A stretch of DNA of 5,386 nucleotides from Verrucomicrobia bacterium 12-59-8. Lineage in GTDB: Bacteria; Verrucomicrobiota; Verrucomicrobiae; Verrucomicrobiales; Verrucomicrobiaceae. Positions within the stretch are counted from its first letter, which is position 1. Every line of letters begins with the position of its first letter. The notes under the pieces were generated by a model. The model was not told the origin of the DNA and did no database searches. It saw nothing but the letters and a program-made list of their open reading frames with translations. The DNA is taken from positions 1 to 5,386 of the forward strand of contig NCCR01000371.1 of the NCBI GenBank assembly GCA_002279765.1. Direction: 5' to 3'. The position numbers and the translations under genes were made by a program. Shown here piece by piece: positions 1-5,386 of the stretch.

Positions 1-337
1 GGGCAAATATGACATGGGCGACGGCCGCAAGTTCAAGGATCCGAACTACATGATCTTCAGCGACCGCAACTGCAACTACCCGCAGCCGAAGTATTGCAAG
101 TGGTGGCTCACACAGCTTCGCCGCTGGGGCTTTGTCGAGGGCGCACCTGATTATGAGGCCGTCACCAAGCAGGTCATGCGCACCGACATCTACGAAGAGG
201 CCATGAAGGAAATCGGCTACGCCCACGGCGGCCTTGATGAGAAGCCGGAAACGCTGGTCGATGGCATCACCTTCGATCCGAAGGGCGACCTTGAGGCCTA
301 CGCCGCCTCCTTCGCAGTGAAGACGCTCAAAGCTTAA
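1..337 (+). CDS. nrtA: Nitrate ABC transporter substrate-binding protein, C-terminal part (5' end outside window)
   Basis: This is the last ~111 residues of a periplasmic solute-binding protein of the NrtA/CmpA family, which captures nitrate (or nitrite/bicarbonate in relatives) and delivers it to the NrtB permease. The reading frame is open from base 2, so the Met at 14 is internal rather than the start. Recognisable family features are the block around NCNYPQPKY followed by WWLTQLRRWG, which resembles the conserved NrtA/CmpA region, then the DIYEEAMKEIG segment and a C-terminal FDPKGDLEAYAASFAVK tail typical of these proteins. The signal peptide and N-lobe are outside the window. The gene ends with TAA 23 nt before nrtB, consistent with one operon. 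The family assignment is firm; nitrate as substrate is inferred from the family and from nirB downstream. Confidence 0.88.
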   Translation, partial: GKYDMGDGRKFKDPNYMIFSDRNCNYPQPKYCKWWLTQLRRWGFVEGAPDYEAVTKQVMRTDIYEEAMKEIGYAHGGLDEKPETLVDGITFDPKGDLEAYAASFAVKTLKA

Positions 338-360
338 CCCCAAAACCGCACAGCCGCTTT

Positions 361-1245
361 ATGCACCTGATCCAACGCTTCAAACTCGACTCCATCCTGC
401 TGCCGCTTAGCGCAATATTAGTTTGTGTGCTCGTATGGTATGTGATCGCCGGGAAATCCGTCATTACTGAGAAAGTCGATGACTTTGGCGACAAAGTCAA
501 AGTCACGAAACGCGAAGGACTCTCCGCCGATCTGCCCACCCCGGCAGAAACTTGGACGGCGAGCAAGCTCTACATCACGGAGCCCTTCGCGAAGCGTGGA
601 GAGCTGGATCAGGGCATCTTGCGGTTTACGTGGATGTCCCTCGTGCTGGTCGCGCAGGGATACGCCATCGCCCTCATCGTTGGGACACCGATTGGTTTCT
701 TCCTCGGCCTGTCGAAGCCCTTCACGAAGGCCTTTGACCCGATCATCCAGGTGCTGAGGCCCGTTTCACCGCTCGCCTGGCTGCCTCTCGGCATGATCCT
801 CTTCAGCGGTGTCAAAATCTTGGATGGCGACGGTCGCACGGCCTTCGGAGCCTCGGATGCGGCCGCTCTTTTCACCATCGCCATCTGTGCCATGTGGCCC
901 ACGGTGATGAACACTGCCGTCGGCGTGCGCGCCGTGCCGCAGGACTATCTGAATGTGGCCAAAGTGCTCAAGCTCTCGAAGAGCAAAACGCTCTGGAAGG
1001 TGCTCGTGCCGGCGACGCTGCCTTACATGTTCACCGGTTTCCGTCTCAGTCTGGGCATCGCCTGGCTCGTCATCGTGGCGGTGGAAATGCTCACCGGCAT
1101 GCCCGGCGTGGGCGGCTTCCTCTGGCAGCAGTACAACGCCAACAGCTACGCCCACATCATTCTCTGCATCCTCACCATTGGCGTCATCGGCTACGTGCTC
1201 GACCGTCTGATGAGTGTGGTCGAATCGCGGTTCAAGACCGCCTGA
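361..1245 (+). CDS. nrtB: Nitrate ABC transporter permease NrtB
   Basis: This 294-residue inner-membrane permease belongs to the NrtB/CmpB/SsuC branch of the BPD-type (MetI-like) transporters and would form the nitrate channel as a homodimer. Hydrophobic segments lie near residues 11-30, 92-116, 136-150, 167-186, 224-244 and 264-282. The cytoplasmic EAA coupling loop, which docks on the ATPases, is at about 198-217, starting NVAKVLKLSKSKTLWKVLVP. The adjoining stretches WPTVMNTAVGVRAVP and LVIVAVEMLTGMPGVGGFLW are typical of NrtB. A polar periplasmic stretch (about 31-85) separates the first helix from the core, and a short insert near 151-166 (DGDGRTAFGASD) lengthens the third loop. The ATG at 361 follows nrtA by 23 nt with no clear Shine-Dalgarno sequence. 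The heptamer repeats of the insert begin 6 nt after the TGA stop, so the permease itself is intact. Confidence 0.92.
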   Translation: MHLIQRFKLDSILLPLSAILVCVLVWYVIAGKSVITEKVDDFGDKVKVTKREGLSADLPTPAETWTASKLYITEPFAKRGELDQGILRFTWMSLVLVAQGYAIALIVGTPIGFFLGLSKPFTKAFDPIIQVLRPVSPLAWLPLGMILFSGVKILDGDGRTAFGASDAAALFTIAICAMWPTVMNTAVGVRAVPQDYLNVAKVLKLSKSKTLWKVLVPATLPYMFTGFRLSLGIAWLVIVAVEMLTGMPGVGGFLWQQYNANSYAHIILCILTIGVIGYVLDRLMSVVESRFKTA

Positions 1246-1251
1246 TCGCAC

Positions 1252-1283
1252 ATTTATGATTTACGATTTACGATTTATGATTT
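1252..1283 (+). repeat. Left heptamer array of the insert (inverted copy of 1654-1678)
   Basis: The array is ATTTATG, ATTTACG, ATTTACG, ATTTATG and then ATTT: four 7-bp units plus a partial one, with T/C alternating at the sixth base. It begins 6 nt after the nrtB stop codon. On the minus strand, the bases at 1268-1282 encode the last four residues (NHKS) and TAA stop of the four-helix-bundle gene. The sequence is much more AT-rich than its surroundings. Confidence 0.92.
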
Positions 1284-1639
1284 GGCCGGGCTCGGCGCTT
1301 CGTGGTGGTTCGCGTGGCGTTGAAGATCTTGGTGAGTTCTTCGGATTCTTGAAGGAGGGCTTTGAGGCGCTTTGGCGGAGGAAGTTCAGCGCGTTCGGCC
1401 AGTTCGATCCAGAACCCGCTTTCATCAGTCTCCTCCAAAACGATGGTGATTTTGTTGATGAAGTCAGCGTCAGACTTTGCGCGCAACGCTGCGCGGTAGT
1501 TGGCCGCCACCGAGGTGCCGCTTCGGGCAATCTGCCCTCCCACCGTTCTGCCCGCCGTCGTCCTGGGCAGCGCATCCACCATCTTCAGGACACGCACCGC
1601 GAAGTCCATCGTCCGTTCCTTGAGTTCTTTAGAGGTCAT
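1268..1639 (-). CDS. Four-helix-bundle protein (S23 / 23S rRNA intervening-sequence protein family)
   Basis: This 123-residue protein belongs to the family known as four helix bundle protein, TIGR02436/S23, which is related in fold to the Avd accessory protein of diversity-generating retroelements. Visible family features are an N-terminal helix (ELKERTMDFAVRVLKMVDALP, split here as 5-14 and 15-25), the conserved GGQIARSGTSVAANYRAA block (34-51), AKSDADFINKITIVLEETDE (54-73), a SGFWIELAERA helix (74-84) and a final helix at about 87-109. The tail is basic (TTTKRRARP) and ends NHKS, encoded by the flanking repeat. Members form pentameric barrels and may bind nucleic acid, but their biological function is unknown. 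The ATG at 1639 has AGAGG 3 nt upstream. Met11 (codon 1607-1609) has a better-spaced AAGGA, but starting there would remove conserved residues. The gene runs opposite to the operon it interrupts. Confidence 0.88.
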   Translation of the reverse strand: MTSKELKERTMDFAVRVLKMVDALPRTTAGRTVGGQIARSGTSVAANYRAALRAKSDADFINKITIVLEETDESGFWIELAERAELPPPKRLKALLQESEELTKIFNATRTTTKRRARPNHKS

Positions 1640-1642
1640 AGG

Positions 1643-1647
1643 CCTCT
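1643..1647 (-). promoter_or_regulatory. Candidate ribosome binding site of the four-helix-bundle gene
   Basis: On the minus strand AGAGG lies 3 nt before the ATG at 1639. The spacing is shorter than ideal. It lies between the right repeat array and the gene, so it belongs to the insert. The internal Met11 has AAGGA about 7 nt upstream, so a shorter product is possible. Confidence 0.4.
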
Positions 1648-1653
1648 GATCTC

Positions 1654-1678
1654 AAATCATAAATCGTAAATCATAAAT
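1654..1678 (-). repeat. Right heptamer array of the insert (inverted copy of 1252-1283)
   Basis: Read on the + strand the array is AAATCAT, AAATCGT, AAATCAT and AAAT. Its reverse complement is ATTTATG, ATTTACG, ATTTATG, ATTT: three units plus a partial one, against four plus a partial at the left end. It pairs with the left array in two registers, each with one mismatch in 25. It ends 8 nt before the nrtC start codon, so it occupies the place where nrtC's ribosome binding site would normally be. Confidence 0.92.
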
Positions 1679-1686
1679 TTTTTGAT

Positions 1687-2607
1687 ATGCCGCTTATCGA
1701 AATCAAAGGTGCCTCCAAAGGCTTTGGACTTCCGGGCAACCGCACGGAAGTGCTCAAGGACATCAATCTCTCCCTCGAAGAAGGGGAGTTCGTCGTGATC
1801 GTGGGTTACTCGGGTTCAGGCAAAAGTACACTCATCAATCTCATCTCCGGGTTGGTCAAGCCAGATGCCGGAGTGGCCACGATCTCGGGAGAAGTTATCA
1901 CCGGCCCAGGACCGGATCGCGGGCTGGTTTTCCAAAACTACTCGCTGCTGCCGTGGCTGACGGTCGAGGAAAACATCGCTCTCGCAGTCGATGAGGTCTT
2001 CAAGGAATGGCCCGCTGCGCAGCGCAAAGAGCATGTGCAGAAGTACATGGACATGGTGAAGCTGACGAAGGCTGCGCACAAGCTGCCCAAGGAACTCTCT
2101 GGCGGCATGCGGCAGCGGGTTGCCGTGGCACGCACTCTCTCGATGCAACCGAAGGTGCTCCTGCTGGATGAGCCGCTGAGTGCGCTCGACGCGCTCACTC
2201 GTGCCACGATTCAGGACGAGATCAGCGAGATCTGGCGCGAGAATCTCACCACTGTGCTCTGGATCACGAATGATCCCGATGAGGCGCTGCTGCTCGCGGA
2301 TCGCGTCATTCCTCTGCTGCCCACTGCGCCGGCCATGCTCGGCGAGCCGATGCTGGTCGATCTCGAACGTCCACGCGATCGCAAGACGCTCAATCATGAT
2401 CCCAAATTCAAAAAACTACGTGCCCAGCTCATCAACACCCTGCTGGACGCCAAAGGCCGCATGAAACCCAAGACCAGCGTCAAACTCACGCTGCCAGACA
2501 TCCTGCCGGAAGATCTCAGCAGTGTGAACTCATTCAAGTTCCTCAACCGCACCGGACCCCGGCGCCGCTCTGACAGCAAACGCGAAGAAGTGGAGGTGGC
2601 GGTATGA
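1687..2607 (+). CDS. nrtC: Nitrate ABC transporter ATP-binding protein, NrtC-like
   Basis: This 306-residue cytoplasmic ATPase would couple ATP hydrolysis to nitrate import through NrtB. It has Walker [10 protein letters not shown] (40-48), a Q-loop in [10 protein letters not shown] (Gln83), signature LSGGMRQR (137-144), Walker B VLLLDEP with catalytic Glu162, and the D-loop SALD. At the switch (H-loop) position it reads ITNDPDEA, with Asn195 where most ABC ATPases have His. The core resembles NrtC/NrtD/SsuB importers, including the GPGPDRG block. A tail of about 65 residues after the core (from about 240) contains [10 protein letters not shown] and a basic, charged end. It does not have the NrtA-like C-terminal domain of cyanobacterial NrtC, so the symbol is positional. 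No Shine-Dalgarno sequence precedes the ATG at 1687, which lies 8 nt after the insert. It overlaps the next gene by ATGA. Confidence 0.9.
   Translation: MPLIEIKGASKGFGLPGNRTEVLKDINLSLEEGEFVVIVGYSGSGKSTLINLISGLVKPDAGVATISGEVITGPGPDRGLVFQNYSLLPWLTVEENIALAVDEVFKEWPAAQRKEHVQKYMDMVKLTKAAHKLPKELSGGMRQRVAVARTLSMQPKVLLLDEPLSALDALTRATIQDEISEIWRENLTTVLWITNDPDEALLLADRVIPLLPTAPAMLGEPMLVDLERPRDRKTLNHDPKFKKLRAQLINTLLDAKGRMKPKTSVKLTLPDILPEDLSSVNSFKFLNRTGPRRRSDSKREEVEVAV
2592..2597 (+). promoter_or_regulatory. Ribosome binding site of the nrtD-like gene
   Basis: GGAGGT lies 6 nt before the ATG at 2604 and is embedded in the last codons of the upstream ATPase gene. Together with the ATGA stop/start overlap it supports coupled translation of the two ATPases and fixes the start. 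It is the only strong Shine-Dalgarno sequence among the operon genes seen here. Confidence 0.75.
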
Positions 2608-3434
2608 GCTCACCTCTTCCCATGCTCGAGCTGGACCGTCTGTGGAAGACGTATGAAACGGCCAAGGAGCCGGTGACCATTGTCAAAGACTTCAATCTTA
2701 AGCTGAAGGAAGGCGAGTTCGCCACGCTCATCGGTCACAGCGGCTGTGGCAAAAGCACCGTGCTCATGATGGTGGCCGGTTTGAGTGATCTCAGCCAGGG
2801 CAACATGATCCTCGCGGGTCGTGAGGCCAGCGGCCCCGGCCCGGACCGCGGCATCGTTTTTCAATCGCCCTGCCTGCTGCCGTGGATGTCGGCCTTTGAA
2901 AACGTGATGCTCGGCGTGAACCAGGTGTACTTCACCGCCAGCAAAGCCGAGAGGCGGCAGATGGCGGAGTACTACCTCACCATCGTCGGTCTTGGAGATG
3001 CGATGCACAAGTTTCCCTCGGAGCTTTCCCAGGGCATGCGGCAGCGCGTGGGCATTGCCCGCGCCTTCGCGCTCCAGCCCAAGATGCTGCTGCTCGACGA
3101 ACCCTTCGGCATGCTCGACTCCCTCACGCGCTACGAGCTGCAGGAAGTGCAATATGTCGATGAGGCCATCTTCCTCTCCGACCGCGTGGTGATGATGACC
3201 GACGGCCCTGAGGCCGAGGTGGGCGACATCTTGAACATCCCCTTCGAGCGCCCGCGCAACCGCAAGCAGATCATGGAAGACCCGCGCTACTACGAGCTGC
3301 GCGAGCACCTCATCACCTTCCTCAATGACAAGTCGCACATCCGCCCCAGCCGGGAGCCGAAATTTGTGCCGTCTCCCGACATGGCCGCCGAACTGGCCGC
3401 CCATGCCTCTCCTTTCCCTGCAGCCGCCGCTTAG
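2604..3434 (+). CDS. nrtD: Nitrate ABC transporter ATP-binding protein, NrtD-like, with an internal 16-residue deletion
   Basis: This 276-residue ATPase would be the second nucleotide-binding subunit of the importer. It keeps Walker [10 protein letters not shown] (44-52), a Q-loop in [10 protein letters not shown] (Gln87), signature LSQGMRQR (141-148), Walker B MLLLDEP (Glu166) and the D-loop GMLD (169-172). After LTRYELQEV (174-182) it jumps through Gln-Tyr straight to [19 protein letters not shown]. Both the partner ATPase and remembered NrtD sequences have 22 positions from the Gln of this helix to the Asp of DEA; here there are 6. The missing 16 residues would include the end of the helix, the following core beta strand and the VTHD switch-histidine loop. 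The reading frame is kept across the gap and downstream to the usual ERPRNR segment and tail. If real, the lesion should abolish or strongly alter ATP hydrolysis at this site. An assembly or sequencing error is the main alternative. Confidence 0.88.
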   Translation: MSSPLPMLELDRLWKTYETAKEPVTIVKDFNLKLKEGEFATLIGHSGCGKSTVLMMVAGLSDLSQGNMILAGREASGPGPDRGIVFQSPCLLPWMSAFENVMLGVNQVYFTASKAERRQMAEYYLTIVGLGDAMHKFPSELSQGMRQRVGIARAFALQPKMLLLDEPFGMLDSLTRYELQEVQYVDEAIFLSDRVVMMTDGPEAEVGDILNIPFERPRNRKQIMEDPRYYELREHLITFLNDKSHIRPSREPKFVPSPDMAAELAAHASPFPAAAA

Positions 3435-3466
3435 CCGAAAATCCACAACATACCATACACTACCAT

Positions 3467-4780
3467 ATGAAAAGGATCCTCCCGCTGGTGCTTGCGACCA
3501 CATCGCTGGCACTTGCCCAAACCCCCGCTCCTAAAACCGCCGCGCCGCCACCGCCCGTCCCCGGCTTCACTCTGGCGCCGCCGCCACCCGCCTACAAACC
3601 CATCAAATTCGGCAAGCTGTGGCTGCTGCAGCGCTTCCGCCTGGGCCTCGGCTACGATTTGAATCCTTGGATCAAGCTCTACGTGCAGGGGCAGGACGTG
3701 CGCGAGATCGGTGGCAGCCGGGCACGTCAGATCGGCGTGGCCGGTGCCGAGGGCGATGACGTCTTCGACATCCTCAAAGCCTACATCCAGATCGGGAACA
3801 TCAAGAAGGGTTTCAGCGCCACGCTGGGCCGGCAGTTCCTCGCCTACGGTGATCAGCGTCTCATCGGCCCGCTGGAGTGGGCCAACCAGGCGCGCACGTT
3901 TGACGCGTTCAAGTTCCGCTACACCGCGAGCCAGTGGTCCCTGGATGCCTTCGCCGCCAGTCCGGTGAATTTCACCAACAACAAGTGGAACAAGTCGGAC
4001 TTTCTGGATGAGCGGGACAGCCGCAACGCCTTCCTCAGCGGTCTTTACATGAGCACGCTGTTTGTGCCCTTCAACACGACCACGGATTTCTATGCGCTGC
4101 ATTACCGCGATGACGGCACGGCAAACTTCGGCGCGCCGATCGGATCGACGAGTTTCGTCACGCTGGGCACCCTGTGGAAGGGCGATCCTAAAAAGCTCGG
4201 CGGCTTCGACTATGAAACGGAGATGGCCTTCCAAACGGGCAAAGTGGGCGGGCGCGATCTCACGGCCTACGCGGGCCACTGGGGTGCAGGCTACAACTGG
4301 CTGAAGTCTTCATGGAAGCCACGCCTTGGCCTGCAATACAACTACGCCTCCGGAGATGGCAGCCCCAATGACAACCAGGTGGGCACCTTCCAAAACCTCT
4401 TCCCCACGAACCACCTGTTCTACGGCTACATGGACACCACGGCATGGCAGAACGTGCACAATCCCCAGGTGAACTTCAGCTTCATGCCGACGCCGAAGAT
4501 GAAGGTGATGCTGGACTACCACCTCTACTGGAACGCCAACAACGCCGATGCCTGGTACCGTGCCAACGGCGTCGCCCGTGTGCGTCCGCTGAACGCCGCC
4601 TCCAGCTCCGCCAGCAGCTTCCGCGGCCAGGAGTTTGACCTCACGGTGAGCTACAAATTCAACCCTCATGTGGCCTTGCTGACGGGTTACAGCTACTTCA
4701 TGGCCGGCCAGTATCTCAGAGACACCGGCTTCTCCAGCGACGCCCAGTTTGGGTACGTCCAGGTGCAGATCGACTTCTGA
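3467..4780 (+). CDS. Outer-membrane beta-barrel protein, alginate-export-like family; likely nitrate/nitrite porin
   Basis: This 437-residue protein starts with a Sec signal peptide (MKRILPLVLATTSLALA, probable cleavage after Ala17). A proline-rich linker (about 18-44, two PPPP runs) follows, and then a long domain of alternating aromatic/polar strands. The block GRQFLAYGDQRLIGPLEWAN, followed by ARTFDAFKFRY (about residues 121-152), matches the alginate-export domain family as I recall it (Pfam Alginate_exp). The protein ends VQVQIDF; a terminal Phe is typical of barrels inserted by the BAM machinery. Alginate export is unlikely in this setting. The gene lies 32 nt after the transporter ATPases and 35 nt before nirB, so passage of nitrate or nitrite across the outer membrane is the more reasonable inference. 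The ATG at 3467 gives a proper signal peptide; no Shine-Dalgarno sequence precedes it. Confidence 0.85.
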   Translation: MKRILPLVLATTSLALAQTPAPKTAAPPPPVPGFTLAPPPPAYKPIKFGKLWLLQRFRLGLGYDLNPWIKLYVQGQDVREIGGSRARQIGVAGAEGDDVFDILKAYIQIGNIKKGFSATLGRQFLAYGDQRLIGPLEWANQARTFDAFKFRYTASQWSLDAFAASPVNFTNNKWNKSDFLDERDSRNAFLSGLYMSTLFVPFNTTTDFYALHYRDDGTANFGAPIGSTSFVTLGTLWKGDPKKLGGFDYETEMAFQTGKVGGRDLTAYAGHWGAGYNWLKSSWKPRLGLQYNYASGDGSPNDNQVGTFQNLFPTNHLFYGYMDTTAWQNVHNPQVNFSFMPTPKMKVMLDYHLYWNANNADAWYRANGVARVRPLNAASSSASSFRGQEFDLTVSYKFNPHVALLTGYSYFMAGQYLRDTGFSSDAQFGYVQVQIDF

Positions 4781-4815
4781 TCCGTTCCGCCTGTCATTCA
4801 TTCGCCCTTCCTCCC

Positions 4816-5386
4816 ATGAGCACCGGCATGACACCGCAAAACCCGCGCCGATCCGCCTCCGTGGCGGCATCTGGCCGGCATGTGGTGCTCATTGGGAATG
4901 GCATGGTGGGCCATCGTTTCTGCCTTGAGTGGGCACGGCTCTCCCAAGGCAGAGACTCACTCACGGTTTTGGCGGAGGAGCCGGTGCCCGCCTATGACCG
5001 TATCCATCTGACCGACAGTCTTACAGGGGCGGACGCCTCGTCCTTGGAGCTGTCCCCGCCGGACTGGTATCAACAGCAGCATATCATTCTGCGGCTGGAT
5101 GACCCGGTGGTGGCCATCGATTGCGAGGAAAGGAAGGTGACCACGCGCGCCGGCGCTGTTCATTGCTATGACGTTCTCATTTTCGCCACCGGTTCCTCAG
5201 CCCGCCGTCTGCCACTGCCGGGAGCCAGCCTGCCCGGCGTGCATGTTTACCGAACGCTGGCGGATCTGCGGAGCATCCGCACTCATGCCGCCAGTGCCAG
5301 CTCCGCTGCGGTGCTCGGCGGAGGCCTGCTGGGCCTGGAAGCCGCGCGCGCCATGGCGGATCTGGGGCTGCGCATCCATGTCATCG
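4816..5386 (+). CDS. nirB: Nitrite reductase [NAD(P)H] large subunit NirB, N-terminal part (3' end outside window)
   Basis: The first 190 residues of the cytoplasmic assimilatory nitrite reductase are present; the enzyme reduces nitrite to ammonium using NAD(P)H, FAD, an iron-sulfur cluster and siroheme. The FAD-binding Rossmann motif is GNGMVGHRF (27-35). The family-typical EEPVPAYDRIHLTD (54-67) follows, then FATGS (123-127), GVHVYRTLADL (141-151) and the second, NAD(P)H-binding glycine motif GGGLLGLEAA (168-177). These together are characteristic of NirB rather than a general pyridine nucleotide-disulphide oxidoreductase. The [2Fe-2S] and siroheme domains would lie downstream. The start is taken at the ATG at 4816; Met5 at 4828 is possible, since the first ~20 residues are not conserved. 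There is no clear Shine-Dalgarno sequence. The gene follows the porin gene by 35 nt and links the transporter to assimilation. Confidence 0.92.
   Translation, partial: MSTGMTPQNPRRSASVAASGRHVVLIGNGMVGHRFCLEWARLSQGRDSLTVLAEEPVPAYDRIHLTDSLTGADASSLELSPPDWYQQQHIILRLDDPVVAIDCEERKVTTRAGAVHCYDVLIFATGSSARRLPLPGASLPGVHVYRTLADLRSIRTHAASASSAAVLGGGLLGLEAARAMADLGLRIHVI

Larger units (their letters stand above)
1252..1678. mobile_element. Putative insert: four-helix-bundle gene bounded by inverted heptamer arrays
   Basis: A 427-bp unit sits between nrtB and nrtC, genes that are normally adjacent. Its ends are inverted AT-rich arrays (1252-1283 and 1654-1678) that match over 24 of 25 bases. Between them is a single minus-strand gene, antisense to the operon. 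No transposase is present and no convincing target duplication is visible; only GAT (1244-1246 and 1684-1686) recurs outside the two ends, which is too short to count. The architecture, an S23-family gene within complementary ends, recalls intervening sequences of bacterial 23S rRNA, whose ends pair into a stem cut by RNase III. That this unit moves, or once moved, is inference. The alternative is a stably inherited gene with structured flanks. Confidence 0.6.

Noticed and set aside
1252..1283. CRISPR array
   Set aside because: The repeats are 7 bp, directly tandem without spacers, and no cas genes are present.
1214..1669. 151-codon + strand open frame across the insert, beginning within nrtB
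   Set aside because: It overlaps the nrtB end and runs opposite the recognisable four-helix-bundle gene; its sequence resembles no family I know.
1252..1678. Diversity-generating retroelement, because the four-helix-bundle family is related to Avd
   Set aside because: No reverse transcriptase and no template/variable repeat pair with adenine-biased differences are visible. The gene is flanked directly by nrt genes.
1654..1686. Rho-independent terminator ending in the T-run at 1678-1683
   Set aside because: There is no local GC-rich hairpin before the Ts; the only complementary sequence is the left array about 370 nt away.
1244..1686. Target-site duplication GAT flanking the insert
   Set aside because: Three bases recurring at slightly different distances from the two ends are expected by chance.
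2610..3512. 300-codon open frame on the minus strand opposite the nrtD-like gene
   Set aside because: Its product is rich in His, Gly, Glu and Arg with no family resemblance. The + strand carries clear Walker and signature motifs, so this is a GC-rich shadow frame.
3431..4279. 282-codon open frame on the minus strand opposite the porin gene
   Set aside because: It has a low-complexity Arg/Val/Glu composition and no motifs. The + strand frame has a signal peptide, family blocks and a terminal Phe.

Overview
The window carries a nitrate uptake and assimilation operon on the + strand, from a Gram-negative, fairly GC-rich bacterium. The outer-membrane barrel protein, the gene order and the protein styles suggest the PVC group, most likely Verrucomicrobiota (possibly Planctomycetota). 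That placement is inferred from family resemblance; no rRNA or marker gene is present to prove it.

Layout: the 3' end of a nitrate-binding protein gene (nrtA-like, 1-337); the permease gene nrtB (361-1245); a 427-bp insert (1252-1678) holding a minus-strand four-helix-bundle gene (S23/23S-rRNA-intervening-sequence protein family) between inverted arrays of a 7-bp repeat; two ATPase genes that overlap by ATGA (nrtC-like 1687-2607 and nrtD-like 2604-3434); an outer-membrane beta-barrel gene of the alginate-export-like family (3467-4780); and the 5' part of nirB, the NAD(P)H nitrite reductase large subunit (4816 to the window end). Genes outside the insert are separated by at most 35 nt, so they look like one transcription unit. 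No gene-free stretch reaches 300 nt.

How the genes fit together: the barrel probably lets nitrate or nitrite across the outer membrane. The periplasmic binding protein, NrtB and the ATPase pair would then import it, and NirB would reduce nitrite to ammonium after nitrate reduction by an enzyme not seen here.

Two things stand out. First, the insert looks like a small mobile or domesticated element: a four-helix-bundle gene antisense to the operon, bounded by inverted arrays of ATTTATG/ATTTACG heptamers, with the gene's stop codon lying inside one array. It resembles the architecture of 23S rRNA intervening sequences but sits in a protein-coding operon. Second, the nrtD-like ATPase lacks exactly 16 residues (48 bp, in frame) where the last core beta strand and the switch-histidine loop should be. 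Its partner has Asn at the switch-histidine position, so neither ATPase shows the usual H-loop histidine. Either the transporter is impaired or unusual, or the deletion is an assembly error.
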